The notes beneath the pieces were generated by a model. That model was not told where the DNA came from and ran no database searches. It saw nothing but the letters and a program-made list of their open reading frames with translations. From a virus, in IMG/VR virus record IMGVR_UViG_3300030382_000159, positions 1 through 20,237 of that record: a stretch of DNA of 20,237 nt, one strand, 5' to 3'. Position numbers and translations under genes: made by a program. Positions 8,129 through 14,486 of this stretch are shown in pieces; within the stretch, counting starts at the first letter, position 1, and the number at the start of each line of letters is the position of its first letter.

Positions 8129-9000
8129 TGGCAGATATACCTTACATACAAGGATACCCAATAAAACCTTATTATATTAACCCCTTAGGAATTGTTGTAT
8201 TTACTGATGATACCACAAACAAAGCATTAGGCACTCTCTTAGAAGTTGCTCCAAATCAAAAACAGTGTGAAGCGTATGGTTATACTTATGATTCTAGCTC
8301 AGGTACTTGTATGGCTTATTCTCCTAGTACAAGTTTGGTTCAATCTTTTGCAAATATAAATAACACTATTCAAGGAAGTGATAATGTCACCGAAAGTGGC
8401 ACTAACAATTCCTATATAATGGGAGAACATAATAGGATAAAAACAAGAGGATTTAACAATATTATAATAGGTAATAATAATGAAATAGCGGATACAATAA
8501 GTAATACTGCTGTTTTTGGAACTTTAGGTCAAGCAACAGCAAGTAATTCAATAGTATTAGGGGGTAATGCAGCAGGGGATAATTTAGCTGAAAGACAAAA
8601 TATCCAATTAATGTATGGGTTGCAAACAACTGATGGAACAACAACAGATAGTTTTTTGAATAACACAACAGATAGTTATTTTGTAGTGCCTGATAATACT
8701 ATTATATTTTTTCATGCTTACGTTGTAGCAGTTAGAGTTGGTGGTACTTATGGAACTGGTGCAGTTGGTGATTATGGGAGTTGGGTTGAAAGGGGTGTAG
8801 TTATAAATAAGTCAGGTACTTTAAGTGTACAAAGAGAAAGAGATACAATTAAAACTTCAGGAACAACAACAGGCTGGATTCCTACAGCAGATGTTTCAGG
8901 AACAAATTTTAGAATGAAAGTAAGGGGGAGGAATAACGTAACGATTGAATGGAATAGTAATATTTCAATAACACAAATAAAAACAGGAGTAGCACTTTAA
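8128..9000 (+). CDS. Tail fibre / receptor-binding protein with beta-roll repeats
   Basis: A 290-residue protein. The short N-terminal region (1-65: MADIPYIQGYPIKPYYINP, two Cys in a YGYTYDSSSGTC segment) may anchor it to the tail tip. Residues about 70-160 carry Asn/Gly/Ile repeats such as NNTIQGSDNV, NNSYIMGEHNRI, FNNIIIGNNNEI and SNSIVLGG, as in trimeric YadA-head-like beta-rolls or beta-helices. The C-terminal 125 residues are a Thr/Gly-rich globular beta domain ending NSNISITQIKTGVAL, a likely receptor-binding tip. It overlaps the tip hub gene (TAATG) and precedes the tape measure by ten bases. Trimeric fibre is inferred from repeats; no chaperone or lyase motif is visible. Confidence 0.7.
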   Translation: MADIPYIQGYPIKPYYINPLGIVVFTDDTTNKALGTLLEVAPNQKQCEAYGYTYDSSSGTCMAYSPSTSLVQSFANINNTIQGSDNVTESGTNNSYIMGEHNRIKTRGFNNIIIGNNNEIADTISNTAVFGTLGQATASNSIVLGGNAAGDNLAERQNIQLMYGLQTTDGTTTDSFLNNTTDSYFVVPDNTIIFFHAYVVAVRVGGTYGTGAVGDYGSWVERGVVINKSGTLSVQRERDTIKTSGTTTGWIPTADVSGTNFRMKVRGRNNVTIEWNSNISITQIKTGVAL

Positions 9001-9010
9001 TATAAAAGAT

Positions 9011-10651
9011 ATGGCAAAAGAAGAAACATTATATTTGAATGTAGACAGTAACGTAGGAGATGTAACCAAAGACGTAGATAAGTTAGATGATGCAACTAAA
9101 AAAGCAAGTGGCGGTTTTAGAGGGATTGGTACAGCTGTTAAAGGTGTTGGTACAGCATTAAAAGCAGCAGGGATAGGTCTTATAGTCGCAATATTTGCTA
9201 AGCTGTTTCAATTATTTAGCCAGAACCAAAAAGTCCTAGATACTTTTAATACAGCGAACAAAGCAATTAGTATTGTGTTTAGAGATATGTTCGAGTTGTT
9301 ATCTGATAATGTAGGGAAAGTTACAGGATGGTTTAAAGAATTATTTGAAGACCCAAAACAAAAATTAATAGATTTTGGAGATGCTGTTAAGAAAAATTTA
9401 ATAGAAAGGTTCAACAGTTTTATTGAGTCAGTTGGTTTTTTAGGTGAAGCATTTAAGAAATTACTTGGCGGAGATTTTACAGGAGCAATGGCAGCAGCAA
9501 AAAACGCAGGTAGTGAGTGGGTTGACGTATTGACTGGGGTTGATAATACGGTAGGTAAAGTAAAAACAACTTTAATTGAGACAGCAGACAAATTAAATAA
9601 GTATGCAAAAGCAACTATAGAGACTGCAACAGAAATGACTGAGTTGGAAAAAGCAGCAAAATTAGCGACAGTAACATTTGCCAAACAAAATGCACAATTT
9701 TTAAAAGACGCTGAAGACCAAAGAAAAATAAGAGATGATGTAAATAAAACTTTTGCTGAAAGAATTACAGCCAATGAAAAATTAGCACAAATTTTAGTAG
9801 ACCAAGAAGCAGCTCAATTAAAACAGTTAAAGACAGTAAAAGATCAAGCTCAAGCTCAATACGATTTAACAAAGCTAGACGCTGATTTCCTAGCCTTACA
9901 AGAGGCAAAAGTTGCTATCATTGAAAATGAAGAGGCAGTAAGGGCTCAAGCTTCAGAACAACTTACAAATCAAGTGGCTTTAGAAAATGAACTAGCTGAA
10001 GCTATAAGGCAAGTAAATGTTGAAAGCCTTGCTGGGATGGAAAGAGAATTAGAAGAGTTAAAAAATAGTTATGATGCTAAAATAGATTTGGCAAGAAAGG
10101 CAGGTATGGATGACGCTGCTATTACAGAGCAATACGAAAAACAAAAAGCTGATATTGTTGGAAAGTATAGTAAAAAAGTAAAGAAATGGAGTGAGATGAC
10201 CAGAGATGAAAAGTTAAAAATTGCTTCTTCAACAGCAGGAGATTTAGCTGCTATTTTAGGTGAAACAACAGCAGCAGGAAAAGCTGCCGCAATAGTACAA
10301 ACAACTATTGATACATATCAGTCAGCACAAGCTGCTTATAAGTCCTTAGCAGGTATACCTTATGTTGGGCCTATACTTGGGGGTATAGCGGCAGCGGCAG
10401 CAGTTGCATCAGGGATAAGAAATGTTAATGCAATTAAAAGTGCTAGTTCAAGTGGAGCATCAGGTGGTGGTGGTGGTGGTGGTGGTACACCAGCTGTATC
10501 TGCACAAACTCCTGCCCCACAAATGATGTCAGGTGCTTTTGATTTAGGTGGTGGGATAGCTCCTGAACCAGTACAGGCATTTGTTGTAACAGATGAAATG
10601 ACTAACAGCCAAAATCAATTAGCAAACATAAGACGAAGAAGTACACTTTAA
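9011..10651 (+). CDS. Tail tape measure protein
   Basis: A 546-residue, mostly helical protein that sets tail length and is ejected ahead of the DNA. The N-terminus (NVDSNVGDVTKDVDKLDDAT) is typical of phage tape measures, followed by a Gly/Ala-rich hydrophobic segment with a membrane-like stretch near 46-68 (KAAGIGLIVAIFAKLFQLF). Residues about 190-400 are long Ala/Glu/Lys/Gln coiled coil. A second hydrophobic segment (YVGPILGGIAAAAAVASGI) lies near 449-467, then a poly-Gly linker and the C-terminal tail VTDEMTNSQNQLANIRRRS. At roughly 1.5 angstrom per residue this would give a tail of about 80 nm. The leader is A-rich with no Shine-Dalgarno. It stands unusually between fibre and capsid genes. 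Confidence 0.9.
   Translation: MAKEETLYLNVDSNVGDVTKDVDKLDDATKKASGGFRGIGTAVKGVGTALKAAGIGLIVAIFAKLFQLFSQNQKVLDTFNTANKAISIVFRDMFELLSDNVGKVTGWFKELFEDPKQKLIDFGDAVKKNLIERFNSFIESVGFLGEAFKKLLGGDFTGAMAAAKNAGSEWVDVLTGVDNTVGKVKTTLIETADKLNKYAKATIETATEMTELEKAAKLATVTFAKQNAQFLKDAEDQRKIRDDVNKTFAERITANEKLAQILVDQEAAQLKQLKTVKDQAQAQYDLTKLDADFLALQEAKVAIIENEEAVRAQASEQLTNQVALENELAEAIRQVNVESLAGMERELEELKNSYDAKIDLARKAGMDDAAITEQYEKQKADIVGKYSKKVKKWSEMTRDEKLKIASSTAGDLAAILGETTAAGKAAAIVQTTIDTYQSAQAAYKSLAGIPYVGPILGGIAAAAAVASGIRNVNAIKSASSSGASGGGGGGGGTPAVSAQTPAPQMMSGAFDLGGGIAPEPVQAFVVTDEMTNSQNQLANIRRRSTL
10463..10486 (+). repeat. (GGT)8 trinucleotide repeat
   Basis: Eight exact GGT units encode eight glycines in the C-terminal linker of the tape measure. 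In-frame slippage would change linker length without breaking the frame. Confidence 0.95.
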
Positions 10652-10670
10652 ATATCAAATAAATATTAAT

Positions 10671-10690
10671 TAAATCTATTATATAATATG
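10671..10690 (+). promoter_or_regulatory. Recurrent AT-rich element, copy 2
   Basis: The sequence TCTATTATATAATATG (10675-10690) shares TCTATTATATAATA with copy 3 at 11422. It lies in the 36-base gap after the tape measure and runs straight into the ATG of the protease gene (10688). It marks the switch from tail to capsid genes. The T4-tract present in the other copies is missing here (taaa instead), so it may be weaker. Confidence 0.45.
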
Positions 10691-11413
10691 CCATGCGAAC
10701 AATGTGAAAACGGAAAATATAAATGGGGGAAGACAGGAAGCTGTGAATATGATTCAATAGCAGAATGTGAAGAAGCCAATAAAGACTATTACGAAAAGAC
10801 AACTGAAATTAGAGAGTTATTAATTGACGACAATAGTCAAGAACTAGCAATTGATGCTATTAGCTTAGTGTCAGCACCAGCCATAGAACAGGACTTTGTG
10901 TTTTTTGGGAAAGAAAAGAATAACTTGACTTTTGCTAAAATAGATGAAGAAAAAAGAATGATTGTAAGTCCAGCTTTAATCCCTAACAAGAATATCTTTA
11001 GATACGATCCAAATACAGACTCAGAATACTATGTATATTTCAGTCCTGAAACAGTTAGAAAAGCAAGTGAGTTATATTTAAAACATAACAATCATCACAA
11101 AGCTACATACGAACACCAAGATAGAGTAAGTGGTGTGCTTACAGTTGAGTCATGGATAATAGAAGACCCTAAAATGGACAAGTCTAAACTTTACGGATTT
11201 TCACTTCCTAAAGGAACTTGGATGGTCAAGCTATCCATCTCTAATCAAGATTTATGGTCTAAGATTAAAGACGGTGAACTTAAGGGGCTTTCGATAGAAG
11301 GCTACTTTACGGACAAGATGTCTAAGTTATCAGAAAAGACACCAACTAATGAAGAAATCTTATCAGCTTTAAATGAGATAATAAAGGAAAATCAAACAAA
11401 ATCAAATAACTAA
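10688..11413 (+). CDS. Capsid maturation protease (XkdF-like, Peptidase_S78_2 type)
   Basis: A 241-residue serine protease that should cleave scaffold and/or capsid protein during head maturation. The core (about 90-210) contains YEHQDRVSGVLTVESWIIED with the probable catalytic His143, then KGTWMVKLSISNQDLWSKIK and GELKGLSIEGYF with the probable nucleophile Ser202; the G.S(I/F)..G nucleophile elbow and the upstream His are typical of this family. The first 30 residues form a separate Cys module (Cys3, Cys6, Cys19, Cys27; MPCEQCENGKYKWG) that may bind zinc. The C-terminus is helical and polar. Scaffold and major capsid genes follow directly. The start is fixed by the Cys module, although it leaves no leader beyond the AT-rich element. 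Confidence 0.85.
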   Translation: MPCEQCENGKYKWGKTGSCEYDSIAECEEANKDYYEKTTEIRELLIDDNSQELAIDAISLVSAPAIEQDFVFFGKEKNNLTFAKIDEEKRMIVSPALIPNKNIFRYDPNTDSEYYVYFSPETVRKASELYLKHNNHHKATYEHQDRVSGVLTVESWIIEDPKMDKSKLYGFSLPKGTWMVKLSISNQDLWSKIKDGELKGLSIEGYFTDKMSKLSEKTPTNEEILSALNEIIKENQTKSNN

Positions 11414-11417
11414 CTAA

Positions 11418-11437
11418 TTTTTCTATTATATAATAGA
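11418..11437 (+). promoter_or_regulatory. Recurrent AT-rich element, copy 3 (perfect palindrome)
   Basis: tttttctattatataataga precedes the scaffold gene by 16 bases. The core TCTATTATATAATAGA (11422-11437) is a perfect 16-bp palindrome, which suggests a dimeric protein site as well as, or instead of, a -10-type promoter sequence. It differs at two positions from copies 1 and 4. Confidence 0.55.
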
Positions 11438-11453
11438 ACTTAAAAAACACACT

Positions 11454-12170
11454 ATGGATTTAAAAGAACAAATATTAGTAGCTCTTGGTCTTAATAAGAA
11501 AGATGAAGAAGTGAAATTAGCTTGGCAGTCAAAGTCTGAAGATGGTACAATCTTTGTATCAACTGCTGAAGAGCTAGAAGCTGGGGTGGACATCTCAGTA
11601 TTAACAGAAGACGGAACGACAATCTTATTGCCTGTTGGAACTTATAAAACGGATACAGGAGTTAGCTTTCGTGTGGAAACTGAAGGTATTGTTGCTGAAG
11701 TTATCGAATCAGAAACGGAAGAAGAAGTTGAAGCATCTGAAGAGTTATCTGAAGAAGTTGCTGAAACTGAATTAGCTGAAGAAGATGAAGATGATGACAG
11801 AAAAGAAACAGCTGATGTAGGTGACTGGAGAGGTATGGAGAAACGTATCCAAAACTTAGAAGATGCGGTTGCTGATCTTAAAAGAGAGAAAGTAGGTGGG
11901 GATGATGAAGTTGAAGAAATGTCAGAAGAAGCTGAAGAACCTTCTACAAACCCTAAGTCAATAAAAACTACTGAAGTAGTAGAATTTTCAGCAGAAGAAG
12001 TAGAATCAATAAAATCTGAGAATGAAAAACTTAAAGAAGAATTAGCAAAAACACCTGCTGATTCTCCAATTAACACAAACAAATTTAGTTCAGAAAAACC
12101 TAGAATGTCTAGGGCAGCTTATAGTAAACTGTCTAAGCGTGAAAGAATTTTAATGGATTTAGAAAAATAA
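11454..12170 (+). CDS. Putative head scaffolding protein
   Basis: A 238-residue, very acidic protein. The N-terminal 85 residues form a small domain (MDLKEQILVALGLNKKDEE, then strands including GTTILLPVGTYKTDTG). The middle is almost all Glu/Asp/Ala/Ser (about 85-165), a helix with RIQNLEDAVADLKRE follows near 132-146, and residues 183-200 (VESIKSENEKLKEELAK) are a coiled coil. The C-terminus (MSRAAYSKLSKRERILMDLEK) is basic, as in scaffolds that bind the inner capsid surface. Acidic composition, coiled coil, and the position between protease and major capsid genes all point to a scaffold. No sequence motif proves it. Antisense to it runs an open frame that is a shadow of the Glu-rich codons. 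Confidence 0.75.
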   Translation: MDLKEQILVALGLNKKDEEVKLAWQSKSEDGTIFVSTAEELEAGVDISVLTEDGTTILLPVGTYKTDTGVSFRVETEGIVAEVIESETEEEVEASEELSEEVAETELAEEDEDDDRKETADVGDWRGMEKRIQNLEDAVADLKREKVGGDDEVEEMSEEAEEPSTNPKSIKTTEVVEFSAEEVESIKSENEKLKEELAKTPADSPINTNKFSSEKPRMSRAAYSKLSKRERILMDLEK

Positions 12171-12203
12171 TAATAATTAATAACAAATAAAAAATAAACA
12201 ATT

Positions 12204-13115
12204 ATGGCGTTTACAGTAACACAAGCGAACTTTAATGGGAAAGCGGCAGGATTTTATATTTCCGCAGCATTAAAACAAGCTAAGTCGTTAGAATATCTAA
12301 CAGTCTTAGAAAACATAAAGTATAAAGAGAACATCCAGAAGATGGCAGGATCTGGATTAGTTTTAGACAATAGCTGCGACTTTAATTCAGCAGGAACTTT
12401 GGCTATGACAGAAGCAGTATTAGAACCTAAGAATTTACAAATCAACCTTAATATTTGCAAGGCTACACTTTTAACTTCATGGGAAGCGTTACAAATGAGA
12501 GCAGGTAGAGATGCAGGAGCATCCGCTTCTTTTGATGATTATGTAATCTCTTACATGGGGGAAATTATAGCAGATGCTACGGAATCTTCTATATGGTCAG
12601 GAGTAACAGGAACTCCAGGCGAATTTAATGGATTTACAGGGTATCATTTATTACCTGGAACTGATGCAACAGTTGTTCAATCAGCAGCATCAGCGGCTTA
12701 TACAGCAGGTAATATCATTGCTAATTTACAAACTTTAGTAACTGATATTTTAGGTGGTACAGCAGCAGATGTTTTAGGGAAAGATGATGCATATATATTT
12801 ATGAACCAATTAACATTCCAATTTTATATTCAAGCGATTTCTGCTTTAGGATATGTTCAAACTTATACGGACAATGAGTTCGCAATGAGTTTTGAAGGAA
12901 TAAAAATTGCAGTAGTACCTGGAATGCAGACAAACCAAATGGTATTTGGACAGAAGTCAAATCTATTTTTTGGGACTGACCTTTTATCGGACAGCACTAG
13001 AATAGGTCTGATGGACATGAGTGCTTTGGACGGAAGCGACAATATTCGCTTAGTGGCGAGATATACAGCAGGAGTTGTTCAAGGTGTAGGTGCTGACATA
13101 GTAAGACAATCATAA
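12204..13115 (+). CDS. Major capsid protein
   Basis: A 303-residue protein with features of an HK97-fold capsid subunit: a helical N-arm (AAGFYISAALKQAKSLEYLTVL), a long amphipathic spine-like region (WEALQMRAGRDAGASASFDDYV), and an alternating alpha/beta second half. The motifs GEFNGFTGYHLLPG and FEGIKIAVVPGMQTNQMVFG (about 230-250) are of the capsid type, where a P-domain strand precedes a final loop with KSNLFFGTDLLSDSTRI. It follows protease and scaffold genes and is followed by a stable hairpin, as expected for a highly expressed gene. The leader (aataaaaaataaacaattatg) is A-rich without Shine-Dalgarno. Assignment rests on gene order and overall pattern; fold family is inferred. Confidence 0.85.
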   Translation: MAFTVTQANFNGKAAGFYISAALKQAKSLEYLTVLENIKYKENIQKMAGSGLVLDNSCDFNSAGTLAMTEAVLEPKNLQINLNICKATLLTSWEALQMRAGRDAGASASFDDYVISYMGEIIADATESSIWSGVTGTPGEFNGFTGYHLLPGTDATVVQSAASAAYTAGNIIANLQTLVTDILGGTAADVLGKDDAYIFMNQLTFQFYIQAISALGYVQTYTDNEFAMSFEGIKIAVVPGMQTNQMVFGQKSNLFFGTDLLSDSTRIGLMDMSALDGSDNIRLVARYTAGVVQGVGADIVRQS

Positions 13116-13130
13116 TAATAATTACAAGAA

Positions 13131-13150
13131 GTGAGGGCTTCGGCTCTCAC
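13131..13150 (+). terminator. UUCG-tetraloop hairpin after the capsid gene
   Basis: GTGAGGGC-TTCG-GCTCTCAC forms an 8-bp stem (one G-U pair) closed by a C(UUCG)G tetraloop, 15 bases after the major capsid stop. The tract after it is tcctttaacc, a poor U-run, so it may act as a partial terminator or as a 3' stabiliser that sets the ratio of capsid to tube mRNA. Confidence 0.65.
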
Positions 13151-13210
13151 TCCTTTAACCCTTAACTGATTGACTATTAATCACTTAGTTAAAAAAAAAT
13201 ATAACAGAAT

Positions 13211-13795
13211 ATGGCATGTACAAACATAACAAAAGGGAGAGGACTTGATTGTAATAGAATTAGCGGCGGCGTAAAGTTCATTTACTTTGGAGTTTATGAC
13301 CAATTTACTGCTCCAATTGAAACAGTAGGAATCGTAGCAGCTTCAGGTGAAATTACGGATATTGAAATGGGAGCAGGGACTGGATTATATAGATATTCTA
13401 TGCCTTTAGGTGTAGCATCTGTAACAGATACAATAGTTGGTAGTCGTGAAAACGGAACTATCTACTACACACCAACAGCTCAAGTATTATTCAACAGACT
13501 TACGAAAGAGGATCAAAACCAAATAAAGCTCTTAGGAGCTACGAAATTAGTTATTTTCGCACAGCTTAATCAACAATTATCTAATGGTCATGATTTAATT
13601 ATTGGTTTAGGAATAACTAACGGAATGGAACTTAATGCAGGTACTATGGATACTGGCGCAGCGTGGGGCGACAAAAACGGATACACACTTACGTTTGACG
13701 GAATGGAGGCAGACCCATTCTCAATGGTTGCAGATTACACAGACAATCCATTTGACAATGCAGCGTTTACGAATGTTTCTATAACGAGTTCTTAA
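13211..13795 (+). CDS. Probable major tail tube protein
   Basis: A 194-residue soluble beta-rich protein. It begins MACTNITKGRGLDCNRISGG, then strands VKFIYFGVYDQF and ITDIEMGAGTGLYRYSMP. The second half has TKLVIFAQLNQQ, DLIIGLGITNGMELNAG, and GDKNGYTLTFDGMEADPFS (about 153-171). The pattern 'ligl.nGmel..gt...G...gD.nGytltf.g.E..P' is one I associate with Bacteroidota phage tail tubes. It is flanked by a UUCG hairpin upstream and a strong terminator downstream, as expected for an abundant virion protein expressed as its own unit. Location between capsid and portal is unusual for a tube gene; a capsid decoration protein is the main alternative. Confidence 0.7.
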   Translation: MACTNITKGRGLDCNRISGGVKFIYFGVYDQFTAPIETVGIVAASGEITDIEMGAGTGLYRYSMPLGVASVTDTIVGSRENGTIYYTPTAQVLFNRLTKEDQNQIKLLGATKLVIFAQLNQQLSNGHDLIIGLGITNGMELNAGTMDTGAAWGDKNGYTLTFDGMEADPFSMVADYTDNPFDNAAFTNVSITSS

Positions 13796-13828
13796 TCTTA
13801 TTAGTAGTTTTCATATATTTCTTAGAGG

Positions 13829-13860
13829 AGAGTGGCTTAGTCCACTCTTTTCTTTCTTAT
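13829..13860 (+). terminator. Intrinsic terminator after the tube gene
   Basis: AGAGTGG (13829-13835) pairs with CCACTCT (13842-13848) around a six-base loop, and is followed by a T-rich tract (tttctttctta). This is the best intrinsic terminator in the window, 33 bases after the stop of the tube gene. Confidence 0.8.
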
Positions 13861-13915
13861 TGGTAAAGGTGTTTGCGTTTAATCGTGTATAGGTTTTTTA
13901 ACCTAGCGTTTACCA
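13861..13915 (+). other. Nested inverted repeat between two terminators
   Basis: TGGTAAA (13861-13867) is complementary to TTTACCA (13909-13915), and inside it TAGGTT-TTTT-AACCTA (13890-13905) is a perfect 6-bp hairpin. No ORF of note lies here. It sits exactly between the terminators at 13829 and 13923, and could be a small structured RNA, a protein site or a remnant of a mobile or recombination end. No function can be assigned. Confidence 0.5.
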
Positions 13916-13922
13916 TTAGATT

Positions 13923-13950
13923 AAGGTAGCTTCGGCTACCTTTCTCTTTA
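13923..13950 (+). terminator. Second intrinsic terminator with UUCG loop
   Basis: AAGGTAGC-TTCG-GCTACCTT is a perfect 8-bp stem with a C(UUCG)G tetraloop, followed by tctcttta. It is the second terminator in a 205-bp non-coding gap and lies just upstream of the promoter-like copy 4, so it isolates the portal unit from upstream transcription. Confidence 0.75.
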
Positions 13951-13970
13951 TAAGCCAAATAAAAACAGGG

Positions 13971-13995
13971 CTTTTCTATTATATATTAGACGAAG
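13971..13995 (+). promoter_or_regulatory. Recurrent AT-rich element, copy 4 (putative late promoter)
   Basis: cttttctattatatattaga (13971-13990) is identical to copy 1 at 1216-1235 and is followed by CGAAG (TGAAG in copy 1). It stands between a terminator and the ATG at 14001, the place where a promoter is needed to transcribe the 14001-17042 unit. This context is the strongest argument that the element is a promoter. Confidence 0.65.
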
Positions 13996-14000
13996 GAATT

Positions 14001-14480
14001 ATGATACAAGCAACTACTGAAACTAATCTAACTACTTATTTGCAAACTGAAGATAATCGCATAGACACTTCAGTTAGCTCAGATAAGATAAGACATTTAG
14101 TAAAGTTCACTAATGATATGGATAAGTCTAAGCAATATGCTTATTCAACTGTTCATTTAATATATGATAGATACACAAAGTTTGTTTTTGATTATAATGC
14201 TACTCCTGATGTTTATGAAGGCAAAATAAAGTTTTTACCTGCTGGGTATTGGAAATATGAAGTGTATGAAGTAAGTTGGACAGGAGCAGTAGCGATTAGC
14301 TCAGGAAACGCCCCTGTAACAGAAGATGATATATTACCAGTAGGACCCACACATGGTGTGGTTCAAGGATTAGTAACAAAAGGGAAAATGTATGTAGCTG
14401 AGAAAGATGGAACAGAGCAAGTTCAATATACACAAAGACAAGAACCATCAGGAACAAATTACATTTATTACGGACAATAA
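14001..14480 (+). CDS. Conserved-type phage virion-associated protein
   Basis: A 159-residue soluble protein. The N-terminal half has RHLVKFTNDMDKSKQYAYS and a strand TKFVFDYN; the middle has the strand pair GYWKYEVYEVSW. The last third, beginning GVVQGLVTKGKMYVAEKDGT and ending NYIYYGQ, is the part I associate with small conserved proteins encoded beside portal or tube genes in Bacteroidota phages. It has no signal peptide, membrane helix or catalytic motif. It is the first gene behind promoter-like copy 4 and ends six bases before the portal gene, so a head decoration or neck function is plausible but unproven. The spacer GAAGGAATT before the ATG contains a weak AAGGA. Confidence 0.7.
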   Translation: MIQATTETNLTTYLQTEDNRIDTSVSSDKIRHLVKFTNDMDKSKQYAYSTVHLIYDRYTKFVFDYNATPDVYEGKIKFLPAGYWKYEVYEVSWTGAVAISSGNAPVTEDDILPVGPTHGVVQGLVTKGKMYVAEKDGTEQVQYTQRQEPSGTNYIYYGQ

Positions 14481-14486
14481 AAAATT

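Noticed and set aside
9208-9774. Long open frame on the - strand inside the tape measure gene
   Set aside because: It is a Ser/Phe/Leu-rich antisense shadow of the Ala/Lys/Glu-rich coiled-coil codons; no promoter, start context or motif supports it.
10463-10486. GGT run as a CRISPR or other array
   Set aside because: Simple in-frame trinucleotide repeat without spacers.
11642-12082. Open frame on the - strand inside the scaffold gene
   Set aside because: Almost pure Ser/Phe runs, produced by the reverse complement of Glu/Asp codons.
13162-13192. Inverted repeat TTAACT / AGTTAA before the tube gene as a terminator
   Set aside because: The stem is interrupted and followed by A's, not T's, on the + strand; on the - strand there is no gene to terminate.
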